Below, one piece after another: positions 8,321 to 16,599 of a stretch of DNA of 64,000 nt. Both the position numbers and the translations under genes were made by a program. Source of the DNA: Chryseobacterium vaccae (lineage in GTDB: Bacteria; Bacteroidota; Bacteroidia; Flavobacteriales; Weeksellaceae); contig NZ_VSWH01000001.1 of the NCBI RefSeq assembly GCF_009602705.1, positions 1,736,001 through 1,800,000 on the forward strand, in the 5' to 3' direction. Below the pieces are notes generated by a model that was not told the origin of the DNA, did no database searches, and saw nothing but the letters and a program-made list of their open reading frames with translations. How positions within the stretch are numbered: the stretch's first letter is position 1; each line of letters starts with the position of its first letter.

Positions 8321-9339
8321 AGTTGAATGTGTATAGAAGCTTTAAATCTATTCTCAAAACGGTCGGTTGTAAGTTTATATTGACCCGGATACAGCATATC
8401 CAATCTGTTTTTCAGGTTATCCAGCCCAATTCCGCCTAATTTATCTGTTTTTTGCTTCCCGATGGTATTGATGACTTCAAAATTCAGGTTGTCAGCATTT
8501 GCTTTTATTGTAATTTCAATAGGATCTTTATCTGAATAAGCCCCATGTTTTAAAGCATTTTCTACCAGAGGCGAAAGGATATATGGCGCAATACGGATCT
8601 TTCCGTCTTCAACAGCATCTGTCCATTGAACAATATTATTTTCGTAATGTCGTAACTCTTCCAGTTCAATATAAGCTTTGATATAATCTATTTCTTCTGA
8701 CAGCGCAATATGATCTTTCTGAGCTTCATAGGTTGTAAAACGCATAATGCTGCTCAGTTTTTCAATGGCGGAAAGAGATTCCGGCGACTGAAAATGCACC
8801 ATAGAATAAATATTATTCAATGTATTAAAAATAAAATGCGGATTGATCTGGGCTTTAAGAAACTTGATCTCTGTATTTTTCTGTTCCTCCAGAATGATCT
8901 TATTATATTCCAGAAGCCTGATTACATGGATTACCAGCCATAAAAATGAGCTGAGGATAATAGGACGTGGACTGTACAGCAGATTATCAGTCAGATAACT
9001 TCCAAGAGCGGGTTTTGTATAATTCGTTTTTCCAAACCACCAGTCAGTCAATACCTGCTCAATGGTAAAACGGGCCAGTGCAAAAAACAGATAGGAAATG
9101 ATTACTCCGGCAATAAGCTTCGGCCATTTGAAATCCTTAAAGATCTTAGGCATCACCAGGCTGTAATGAAAATAGAAAGTCAGGATAAAAACTACGGCAT
9201 AAGTTTTAAGGAACAGATCAATTTCTGAAATCTTCAGATAATAGACAGTATTGCCTACCACTACAAAATACAGGGTAAGAATCCAAAACAGAATATGCAG
9301 GCCGGCTTCTGTTTTCTTATTCAGATAGAGTTTCTCCAT
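8317..9339 (-). CDS. LytS/YehU-type sensor histidine kinase
   Basis: I use the ATG at 9339 (340 residues, MEKLYLNKKTEAGLHILFW). The longest frame starts at 9477, only 7 nt from the divergent gene, leaving no room for promoters. Four membrane segments fill residues 12-140. A His_kinase domain follows with His168 in AQINPHFIFNTLNNIYS, then a GHKL ATPase domain with SPLVENALKHGAY (N-box) and GGIGLDNLKNRL (G-box). The kinase belongs to the inner-membrane 5TM/4TM-LytS group with no extracytoplasmic sensor domain. Its signal is unknown. Confidence 0.9.
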   Translation of the reverse strand: MEKLYLNKKTEAGLHILFWILTLYFVVVGNTVYYLKISEIDLFLKTYAVVFILTFYFHYSLVMPKIFKDFKWPKLIAGVIISYLFFALARFTIEQVLTDWWFGKTNYTKPALGSYLTDNLLYSPRPIILSSFLWLVIHVIRLLEYNKIILEEQKNTEIKFLKAQINPHFIFNTLNNIYSMVHFQSPESLSAIEKLSSIMRFTTYEAQKDHIALSEEIDYIKAYIELEELRHYENNIVQWTDAVEDGKIRIAPYILSPLVENALKHGAYSDKDPIEITIKANADNLNFEVINTIGKQKTDKLGGIGLDNLKNRLDMLYPGQYKLTTDRFENRFKASIHIQL

Positions 9340-9483
9340 TCCGGTTACTAATTTTTTGTAAAAATAGTCTTTTAAAAAAGAGATCTGCACCGGGTTCGTA
9401 GATAAAATTCCGGGAAACGTCGATAAAAGTAGCATGACGCAGAGCAAAGAAGCAGTTTTGCAGTACAATACATACAAAAACCT

Positions 9484-11646
9484 ATGAAATCTCTATTAAT
9501 ACCCGCCTTTATTCTTCTCTCTATATACAGCATCAACGCTCAGGAAAAAGAAAAAACAGGTGAGACAGCTTTGGAAGCTGTTGTCATTAAAAACCGTAAA
9601 AAAGTTATTGAAAAAAAAGTGGACCGAATGATCTACTATGTGGAAAATTCTGCAGCTTCAACGGGAGGAAATGCTCTTGATGCACTGAAATCCGCTCCAT
9701 TGGTAAGAGTACAGAATGAATCTGTTTCCATAGTCGGCAAAGGTGAAGTGCTTGTGATGATTGATGAACACTTACAGAGAATGCCGGAAAGTGAACTGGC
9801 CTCTTTTTTAAAAACCATTCCTTCTGATAATATCAAAAGCATCGAAATTATTACTGCTCCACCCGCAAAATATGAAGCTGAAGGAAACAGCGGAATCATC
9901 AATATCAGATTAAAAAAAGCCAGAGATAATTCATGGAATGCAAGCGTCGGAGCCAATTATACCCAAAGATATTTTGCAGGAAGCAGCCTTCAGGGAACAT
10001 TTGGCTATAACCGTGACAGATTATCATTGCAGGCATCTGTTTATACGGAACAGCAAAAACTTCGTTCTTTTTCTGAAAGCCAAACCTTCTACCCAAATGA
10101 ATTATGGATGATGAATCAGACAAATACTGACAAAAATAAAAATACGGGATTAAGCCTTGGTGCAGACTACAAACTCTCTGAAAAATGGATCTCCGGAGTA
10201 AAATATCTCGGAAGCTTTAACAGTGAAACCTCTTCCAGCTCTCCCCTTACTTCAAGGATCAATTATCAGACTATGAATCCAGAATCTTTCATTACATCTG
10301 ATGTTAATGCTTCCAATAAACCAAGTACCCATACTTTCAACTGGTTCAATACCATCAAAGCAGACAGCACCGGAACCGTTATTTCTACAGATTTCGATTT
10401 CTTTCAGTATAAGAAAACCGACCGCAGGGATTTTGACGGCAGAGAACTCAATGCAGGATCTCAACCGATTCCCGGCACCTATTTTTCAGCATTGAATACC
10501 AATATCAACCAAATTCGCAATTATTCCGGGAAAGCCGACGTGGAAACCAAACTTTCCTGGGCAGATCTTAATTTCGGAGCTCGTTTTTCATATACAAAAA
10601 CTGATAACGACCTTACCGTTTATGGAAGAGAGACCGGAATTTCTGTTTTGAATACCGATCAGTCCAATACATTCGTTTATAAAGAATACAATGAAGCCGT
10701 GTATGCATCTTTAAACAGAAAATTCAATGACCAATGGGAAGCAAAATTCGGTCTCCGAGCTGAAGCCACCCAAACCAAAGGACTTTCCGAAAATACAGGC
10801 CGTACAGACAAAAATGATTATATCAAACTGTTTCCTACTGCTTATGTAACCTATACTATCAATAGCAACCATTCCCTTTCCCTGAATTACAGCAGAAGAA
10901 TCAGAAGACCAGGCTTCGATTACCTGAATCCTTTTGTAGTTCGCACCAGCCCGTTCTATTATTCTGAGGGGAATCCATATCTTAAGCCGTCTATTATTGA
11001 TAATCTGGAATTTACTTATGTTAAAAGACAGCAATGGATTTCCTCTCTTTATTACTCCAAAGTTTCAGATTTCGGACAGGCATTATCTATTCTGGATGGA
11101 GAAACCAATATCACCAGAAATACTCCGGTGAACTATGCAGATACCTATCAGATCGGGTTTTCCTCCTCGTATAATTTCAACAAACTGAAATGGTGGAACA
11201 GCTTTACAGGATTTAATGTGAATTATCAGAATGTAAAATCCAAGGTTTCTTTCGCCGAATCAATCGATGGGTATAATGCCTATTTCTACACCAATAACGA
11301 ATTTACTTTAAATAAGAATAAAACGGTTTCTCTAAGTGTAAATTATGCATTACAACTTCCGGGCAGGTACCAGATCTTCCATATTTCTACGATGAATATG
11401 ATGGATCTTGCTGTTAAGTTTTTATGTTTAGATAAAAAATTATCTGTAACTGTTGCAGCAACCGATATCCTTAACGGCCGGAAACCTTTGATCTCTTATC
11501 AATCAAATGGTATCAATACCAATATCAGGAATAATAATTATACCCGGGGATTCAGAATATCCCTCAGCTACAGATTCGGAAATAATAACATGAAAACCAA
11601 AGACAGAAATTTCGGGAATGAAGACGAGCGGAACAGAATCAATTAA
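9484..11646 (+). CDS. outer-membrane beta-barrel receptor (TonB-dependent receptor-like)
   Basis: 720 residues with a signal peptide (MKSLLIPAFILLSIYSINAQ). A plug-like domain covers about residues 30-150 (GGNALDALKSAPLVRVQNES, EGNSGIINIRLKK), followed by a barrel that ends in aromatic-tipped strands and LSYRFGNNN. It belongs to the 'outer membrane beta-barrel family protein' group (PF14905-type). The N-terminal carboxypeptidase-regulatory domain common in larger family members is missing. It is transcribed divergently from the LytS/LytR pair with a 144 nt spacer. That arrangement suggests the two-component system controls it. Confidence 0.88.
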   Translation: MKSLLIPAFILLSIYSINAQEKEKTGETALEAVVIKNRKKVIEKKVDRMIYYVENSAASTGGNALDALKSAPLVRVQNESVSIVGKGEVLVMIDEHLQRMPESELASFLKTIPSDNIKSIEIITAPPAKYEAEGNSGIINIRLKKARDNSWNASVGANYTQRYFAGSSLQGTFGYNRDRLSLQASVYTEQQKLRSFSESQTFYPNELWMMNQTNTDKNKNTGLSLGADYKLSEKWISGVKYLGSFNSETSSSSPLTSRINYQTMNPESFITSDVNASNKPSTHTFNWFNTIKADSTGTVISTDFDFFQYKKTDRRDFDGRELNAGSQPIPGTYFSALNTNINQIRNYSGKADVETKLSWADLNFGARFSYTKTDNDLTVYGRETGISVLNTDQSNTFVYKEYNEAVYASLNRKFNDQWEAKFGLRAEATQTKGLSENTGRTDKNDYIKLFPTAYVTYTINSNHSLSLNYSRRIRRPGFDYLNPFVVRTSPFYYSEGNPYLKPSIIDNLEFTYVKRQQWISSLYYSKVSDFGQALSILDGETNITRNTPVNYADTYQIGFSSSYNFNKLKWWNSFTGFNVNYQNVKSKVSFAESIDGYNAYFYTNNEFTLNKNKTVSLSVNYALQLPGRYQIFHISTMNMMDLAVKFLCLDKKLSVTVAATDILNGRKPLISYQSNGINTNIRNNNYTRGFRISLSYRFGNNNMKTKDRNFGNEDERNRIN

Positions 11647-11699
11647 TAAAGGTTAGAAATAGAAAAAATCACATAAGTTCTTGAAAAATCTACGATTTT

Positions 11700-11865
11700 T
11701 ATTACGCGTCAAATAAAAGAATCTGCAAAATCTGCGAGAAAAAAAACACCAAAGAGTTTTTAGAGAAATCCTTTATGTTAGATTGTAGAATTTATTCAAT
11801 AGAGATGGACTTTAGTCCGCCTAAATAATAAAAATCCAATCCTCTGGCTTTAGCCAAAACGTCTA
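11700..11865. repeat. dispersed palindromic repeat, copy 2 (inverted relative to copy 1)
   Basis: Positions 11787-11865 are close to the reverse complement of 7161-7232: AGAATTTATTCAATA, GGACTTTAGTCC, ATAATAAAAATCCAAT and GGCTTTAGCC occur in the same order. The homology continues into the GCAGATTTTGC / CTCGCAGA words around 11718-11748. The two copies face each other across the two-component system and receptor, 4.6 kb apart. This stretch follows the receptor stop and may also act as its 3' end. Confidence 0.78.
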
Positions 11866-12047
11866 TAACAAATAGGTCATCCGCAAAATAAGTAAGAATA
11901 TCTACACTCACCAGATTGAAATGTCCATCATAAAAATCACCATCTAAAGCTTAATAAATTAAATATCAAAACCTTAACCATAAAAACTCAATAACCACTG
12001 ATTTTTTCCAAATGCCGGATTTCATTCACAATGTATCCAAAACAGAG

Positions 12048-12070
12048 AAAGCGCCTTAAGGCGCTTTTAT
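12048..12070. terminator. terminator-like palindrome
   Basis: AAAGCGCC / GGCGCTTT stem with a TTAA loop and TTTTAT after it. It lies 400 nt after the receptor gene and just outside the Mu-type element, so it may separate the two regions. Confidence 0.6.
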
Positions 12071-12168
12071 ATTTTAATTCCGAATAAACAGGGACTACAA
12101 AGGGAATTCAAACGATATACCCGGCTAAAAACAATCCGGAATAAATGTTATAAAAAGCACAAAAACCG

Positions 12169-12204
12169 TTGCATGGACACTTGGATGGACATCTGCACGG
12201 ACAT
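12169..12204. repeat. three tandem degenerate 12 nt repeats
   Basis: Units TTGCATGGACAC, TTGGATGGACAT and CTGCACGGACAT lie head to tail with the shared core GGACA. They sit between the repressor gene and the host flank, where Mu-like elements carry transposase-binding sites. An inverted ATGGACA occurs near the opposite end (35307-35313, read on the minus strand). The function is inferred. Confidence 0.5.
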
Positions 12205-12324
12205 TTCTACGTTATTCCAACCAGATTAACCAACCTGTAAAGCCTGAAAAACAATCCATATTGTTGAAAAGCAAAGATTCAGAACCCTTTAGGGAATTCT
12301 GAAACAAATAAAAAAAACTGAAAA

Positions 12325-13119
12325 TCAATTACTTATATTTCTATTAGTTTTTAAATACTGTATTTCTGCTTCCAGATCATTCAAACGGTCATAAAACTCT
12401 GCAGGATCCGGTAGGTTGAAATTCAGGTGAAGCTTTACTTCCCATACTTCTTTTATTGTACTAGGATGGATATTCTGCGTAGGATAATTACGTCTGTTAT
12501 CTGATTTACAGATCAGGTTATCATATTTTTTGATTCTGTTCAGGCATCTTTTAATAAGACCGTCTTCAATTTCATTCGAAACAATAGCATACAGCTTGTT
12601 ATCACTGATATCATGAATCCAGTCGTCCACAAACTGGGCAACTACGTGTGTACGATCGGGAAGCGTAGGAAACATGGAATGTCCTTCAATTTCAAACATC
12701 CTGAACACCCCGTTATTAAGGTTTGGAAGCCGGAACGTAGGTAATGATTTAATGAAATTAGGATCATTATATCCCTGAAGATATCCGGCCTTCAGCTTGT
12801 TGGGAACAAGGGCAATATTGTCCCTGTTATGAGAATCTACCGTTATTACCTGCGGAACCCTGTGGTAAAAATCAGACAGCAGAGCAGCCTGTTCTTTTTT
12901 ATCTTCTTTCAGCATTTCTCCTTCACCTACAATAAGCCATTCGAAATTTATTGCGAGCGAAGTGCATATTTTTTCGATGACATTGAATTTAGGCTCTGTT
13001 CCATTGATATAACTTCTTATATTGGATTCATTTACCCCTATCATACCCCCGAAAACAGAATTATTTCCGTTAGCGAAGTAATCAACAAGTTGTTTTATCC
13101 GAAAATTTATTCCATTCAT
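12325..13119 (-). CDS. CI/LexA-like phage repressor, HTH + S24 peptidase
   Basis: 264 residues from the ATG at 13119. The frame extends to 13212, but the downstream start begins right at the helix-turn-helix. An XRE-like HTH covers residues 5-60 (MIGVNESNIRSYINGTEPKF). An Ala111-Gly112 auto-cleavage site lies in KLKAGYLQGY. The S24 domain has Ser148 in EGHSMFPTL and Lys190 in GLIKRCL. Such repressors cleave themselves on RecA activation, so SOS induction is predicted. It is divergent from the early genes and controls them through the operator-like palindromes between. A short coiled-coil tail closes the protein. Confidence 0.93.
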   Translation of the reverse strand: MNGINFRIKQLVDYFANGNNSVFGGMIGVNESNIRSYINGTEPKFNVIEKICTSLAINFEWLIVGEGEMLKEDKKEQAALLSDFYHRVPQVITVDSHNRDNIALVPNKLKAGYLQGYNDPNFIKSLPTFRLPNLNNGVFRMFEIEGHSMFPTLPDRTHVVAQFVDDWIHDISDNKLYAIVSNEIEDGLIKRCLNRIKKYDNLICKSDNRRNYPTQNIHPSTIKEVWEVKLHLNFNLPDPAEFYDRLNDLEAEIQYLKTNRNISN

Positions 13120-13131
13120 AATCAATAATTT

Positions 13132-13195
13132 GAATCTTGATTCGAGAAATTTTTCGAGTTTCCGTTTGGTTATTCGTAAAACTTTACGATATTTG
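13132..13195. promoter_or_regulatory. divergent early control region with operator-like palindromes
   Basis: Between the repressor ATG (13119) and the first early ATG (13215) lie GAATC-TT-GATTC (13132-13143), TCGA...TCGA (13142-13157) and the perfect TCGTAAA-AC-TTTACGA (13174-13189). The last sits between a TTTG (13165-13168, -33-like) and TATTTG (13190-13195, an imperfect -7 box) for the rightward early promoter. That is a typical position for a repressor operator. Confidence 0.55.
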
Positions 13196-13214
13196 TCCCG
13201 TACAAAAGACAAAC

Positions 13215-13442
13215 ATGATAATGAACAAAACTACTAAAAAAAGAACATATTACAATACAGAGATCTTAAATATTCTGATGAAACGTCATGACTGTTCCAT
13301 TGACTTCATTCGTAAATCTTTGCGCGGTGACAGAGTGGGAGAAAAATCTGATGTTTTAAAGAAGGAATATAATATTTTTTTAAGGAAAACCGAAGAAGCT
13401 ATTAATAACGAAGCCCAATCATTAAAAAATAAAATACCATGA
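13215..13442 (+). CDS. small early protein, possible regulator
   Basis: 75 residues from the ATG at 13215, or two fewer from the ATG at 13221. It is highly basic in the first half (MNKTTKKRTYYNTEILNIL) and helical. A pattern like HDCSIDFIRKSLRGDRVG could form a helix-turn-helix, as in Ner/Cro-type early regulators; this is inference. It is the first gene after the repressor operator and overlaps the next small gene by 4 nt (ATGA). Confidence 0.65.
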   Translation: MIMNKTTKKRTYYNTEILNILMKRHDCSIDFIRKSLRGDRVGEKSDVLKKEYNIFLRKTEEAINNEAQSLKNKIP

Positions 13443-13573
13443 AAAAAATACTTCAGACCCTGTTCTGTCACAAAAAGATAGAAGTGATAGACGCCAAAAC
13501 AGGAAGAAAAGAAATTGCTACTTACAAAATAATACTAGGAATTTTCTTTAAGATCAGTTACCAACCTCAGTAA
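13439..13573 (+). CDS. 44-residue early protein
   Basis: Starts MKKILQTLFCHKKIEVIDAK and ends FFKISYQPQ. The ATG overlaps the preceding stop (ATGA), so translational coupling is likely, and the transposase gene starts 22 nt downstream. Family unknown. Its small size means automated annotation would probably miss it. The position in the packed early operon supports it. Confidence 0.6.
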   Translation: MKKILQTLFCHKKIEVIDAKTGRKEIATYKIILGIFFKISYQPQ

Positions 13574-13595
13574 AACAAACAAAAATAACGATACC

Positions 13596-15653
13596 ATGCC
13601 GATCCACTGGGGCAATATACTCGCAGTAACAAAAGATGAACTGGTTCCGGCATATTTCAGCACATTAGATGCTCTTCAGAAGAAAATCCAGCGGTACAGG
13701 GATCTGCCTTTCGGAATTAAGCAGGTCAGAAAAGGAGGAAACGGCCGCCAGATGCTCATTGACTTTGATTCGCTTCCCAAAGAAATACAGGATAGTCTTG
13801 GAGATCCGCGCAAAATGCAGCATCCCATGATCTCTTTCTTTCAGTTTGATCCGTCTGCGGTTCGTTATTATACCGATTTCAGATTTGAAGACGGCACCCC
13901 CTTAAAAGAAAACTTCAAACAGGAATACATCACTAATGCAAGCGTTCTCCGTGCTGCAGAAAGACTGAAGCAGGCAAGGCTTGAGGAATGGAAAAAGCTC
14001 AAAAAAACATCAGGGCGAGGGCTTATGCCTTCCATCTGCACCGATATTATAACGTTCAATGAATATCTGCCGAAACTTTTTAATACAGAACATAGCATTC
14101 CCGCATCATACAGGGCATTTGACAGGATATGGAAACCGTTTTTCAATACCTATGAAAACGGAGGCTATAACTACAGCTGCCTGATCTCCGGAAAACTGAA
14201 AAACCAGAACAGGAAACTGATGACCGATGAAATGATTGCACTGCTGAACGATATGTTTGCCGGACAGGATTATAAACCTTCAAGAACACAGATTGCCTCC
14301 CAGTATCAGGCTTTTCTGAACGGAGAACTGGAGATCATCTCCAATGAAACCGGTGAAATGTATGATCCGACAGACAGCAGAAAATTCAAAGAAATATCAG
14401 ACAGTTCCATCATTGCATGGCTAGGAAAGTGGGAAAATAAGATAGGAACCTATGCCAGACGTTCAGGAGACCGCCAGAAACTGATGCAGGAATTCATCCC
14501 ATGGCACAAGCTGGCTAAAATCAAAGAAGCAGGAACATTGATTTCGATTGATGACAGACAGCCGCCGTTCATGTATGACAAAAAGAGAAACCGGGTGTGG
14601 TTCTATATGGGAATAGATCTCGGTTCTGAAGCCTGGACATGCTGGGTACACGGAAAAACCAAGGAAGGAATCATCACAGAGTTCTACCGCCAGATGATCA
14701 GGAATTATACAGAATGGGGGTTCAATCTTCCTTTAGGATTGGAATGTGAAAGCTCACTGAACAGCAGTTTCAAAGATACATTCCTGAGAAACGGAGCGAT
14801 GTTCGACACAGTCAATATTTATGCGAACCGGGCCAGATCCAAAGCCATTGAAAGAAAATTTGAAGAACTGCGGTACCGACACGAAAAAAGCAGACTGGGA
14901 TGGATGGCCAGACCTCATGCCCGGAAAGAAGAAAATCAAAAGAGCGCAGATGAAGAAGTCATTATTCCGTACGATGACATTGTAGACGGCTCTCTGAACG
15001 ACATTGAAATATGGAACAATTCACCTCATTCCATATATAAAGACAAAACAAGATGGGAAGTATTCTGTGAGATGCAGAACAAAAACACCCGTCCCACCAA
15101 CTGGCAGGCACTCCTGCCCTACCTGGGAAAAGAAACAGTATCAAGCTGTAACGCGGGGATCATCAACTTCAGAAATACCACGTATGTTTTGGGACTAGAC
15201 GGTGAAATTGTTTTAGGAGAAGACCTGATCAGGCTGATGAAGTATGTAGAAGGAAAAGAATTCAGAATATTCTGGCTCGATGGAAATGATGGAAGCACGC
15301 TAAAAGCCATGATCTATTATGAAGATATGATGCTCTGCGATATTGTTCCACATCCGGAATATTCAAAATCAAAGCACGAAAGAGGTGCACAAGGAGAAAT
15401 CAACAGAAAGATGATGTCTGCCTATGAAAATACAGTGAATGCTTTCATGGCCCATCAGAAAAGAGAAATTGAACAGATCACGGTGATAGACAACCGTAAG
15501 AAAGTAATTAACAGCAAGTTTCAGATTCCAGGCAGAAAAAGATACAGGCAGACAGAATCGATTCCGGAGGAAATTCTTTTCAAAGAAACCCAGGAATATC
15601 ACTACAAAGAAACAGAAAGTACTGCAAGAAGCTGGAAATCAAACTTCAGATAA
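13596..15653 (+). CDS. MuA-like DDE transposase
   Basis: A 685-residue protein of Mu transposase size. The N-terminal 150 residues hold DNA-binding winged-helix-like segments. An RNase H-like integrase core runs from about 310 to 430 and a Mu-transpos C-terminal beta-barrel follows (about 500-570, NFRNTTYVLGLDGEIV). The first catalytic Asp is D319 in LISIDDRQPP and the last Glu is E419 in SKAIERKFEELR. At the place of the second Asp the sequence reads GLECESSLN, so Glu383 appears to replace it. It catalyses strand transfer for integration and/or replicative transposition. The next gene encodes the MuB-like partner, 20 nt downstream. Confidence 0.93.
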   Translation: MPIHWGNILAVTKDELVPAYFSTLDALQKKIQRYRDLPFGIKQVRKGGNGRQMLIDFDSLPKEIQDSLGDPRKMQHPMISFFQFDPSAVRYYTDFRFEDGTPLKENFKQEYITNASVLRAAERLKQARLEEWKKLKKTSGRGLMPSICTDIITFNEYLPKLFNTEHSIPASYRAFDRIWKPFFNTYENGGYNYSCLISGKLKNQNRKLMTDEMIALLNDMFAGQDYKPSRTQIASQYQAFLNGELEIISNETGEMYDPTDSRKFKEISDSSIIAWLGKWENKIGTYARRSGDRQKLMQEFIPWHKLAKIKEAGTLISIDDRQPPFMYDKKRNRVWFYMGIDLGSEAWTCWVHGKTKEGIITEFYRQMIRNYTEWGFNLPLGLECESSLNSSFKDTFLRNGAMFDTVNIYANRARSKAIERKFEELRYRHEKSRLGWMARPHARKEENQKSADEEVIIPYDDIVDGSLNDIEIWNNSPHSIYKDKTRWEVFCEMQNKNTRPTNWQALLPYLGKETVSSCNAGIINFRNTTYVLGLDGEIVLGEDLIRLMKYVEGKEFRIFWLDGNDGSTLKAMIYYEDMMLCDIVPHPEYSKSKHERGAQGEINRKMMSAYENTVNAFMAHQKREIEQITVIDNRKKVINSKFQIPGRKRYRQTESIPEEILFKETQEYHYKETESTARSWKSNFR

Positions 15654-15672
15654 CAGACACAAAATAGAAAAT

Positions 15673-16599
15673 ATGGAGATCAATAAAGAATTAAAATACC
15701 AGATCCGGGAAGCGATGATGAAATACCGGAAGAATTTCGGAGGAACAGATGCTGCTTTTGCCCAATCACTAAATATAAGCAACTCAATCTACAGCAGAAT
15801 TAAAAAAGGAGAAACAGAAAAAATTTTATCAGCCGGAGAATGGCTTCACATCGGAAGAAAATTCCGAGTAGACCTTAATAAGAACAGCTGGAAATTTGCC
15901 AGAACCGAGGTGTATGAGCAGATGTACGAAAGCTTCATCTTCTGCCAGAAATCAAAAACATCCATGATCCTGGTAGACGACTGCGGCATAGGGAAAACAG
16001 AATGCGCTAAGGCTATTATTTCACAGATGAAAAACGCGTTTTACATAGACGCCTCACAAACACATACCAAAGTAAGGTTTATCCGGCAGCTGGCCGTTGT
16101 TTTAGGATGTGGAACAAAAGGTAAATACCATGAAGTTCTGGAGAATGTAAAATACGCCCTGAACGTGCTGGAAAATCCATTCATCTGCATTGATGAAGCC
16201 GGAGACCTTGAATACAGTGCTTATCTGGAATTAAAAGGAATCATGAATGACACGGTAGATAACTGCGCCTGGTTCATGATTGGGGCAGATGGCCTGAGAG
16301 CAAAGATTACCAAAGGAATTAACAACCACAAAGTAGGATTTGCCGAGATATTCAGCCGCTTTTCTGACGATTTCGTCACTCTGGTTCCGAAAGGCCCGGA
16401 AGACCGGAAGAAATTCTACACCAAGCTGATTGGAGACGTAGCCTATGTAAACCTTGATGATAAAACAACCGTGAATGAAGTCATCAGGAGCTGTATGGTA
16501 AAAATAGACACGCCCTACTCTACCCGCAAAGGTCAGGAAGACGGAAAGATCAAATCATTAAGATATCTAAAAACCTTAGTAAACGTAAACAGATTATGA
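15673..16599 (+). CDS. MuB-like AAA+ ATPase (transposition target/activator protein)
   Basis: 308 residues. An N-terminal HTH region (AAFAQSLNISNSIYSRIKKGE, about 27-47) resembles the Mu B N-terminal domain. An AAA+ core follows, with Walker A VDDCGIGKTECAK (about 101-113) and Walker B FICIDEAGDLEY (about 170-181). The family binds DNA in an ATP-dependent way, captures target DNA and stimulates the MuA-like transposase. Its stop overlaps the start of the next ATPase gene (ATGA). Confidence 0.9.
   Translation: MEINKELKYQIREAMMKYRKNFGGTDAAFAQSLNISNSIYSRIKKGETEKILSAGEWLHIGRKFRVDLNKNSWKFARTEVYEQMYESFIFCQKSKTSMILVDDCGIGKTECAKAIISQMKNAFYIDASQTHTKVRFIRQLAVVLGCGTKGKYHEVLENVKYALNVLENPFICIDEAGDLEYSAYLELKGIMNDTVDNCAWFMIGADGLRAKITKGINNHKVGFAEIFSRFSDDFVTLVPKGPEDRKKFYTKLIGDVAYVNLDDKTTVNEVIRSCMVKIDTPYSTRKGQEDGKIKSLRYLKTLVNVNRL

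Larger units (their letters stand above)
11866..12324. other. non-coding left flank of the Mu-type element
   Basis: No gene is seen. Contents: a terminator-like perfect palindrome AAAGCGCC-TTAA-GGCGCTTT at 12048-12067 followed by T residues; three degenerate 12 nt direct repeats at 12169-12204; a small hairpin AACAAT-CCAT-ATTGTT at 12250-12265; and CAGAA..CCC-TAAA-GGG-TTCTG near 12287-12302, which on the minus strand may end repressor transcription. The left end of the element probably lies in the second half of this region, but I could not define it. Confidence 0.6.

Noticed and set aside
7565..8326. Plus-strand reading frames opposite the response regulator
   Set aside because: They lie antisense to a clear LytTR response regulator and have no family features; shadow frames.
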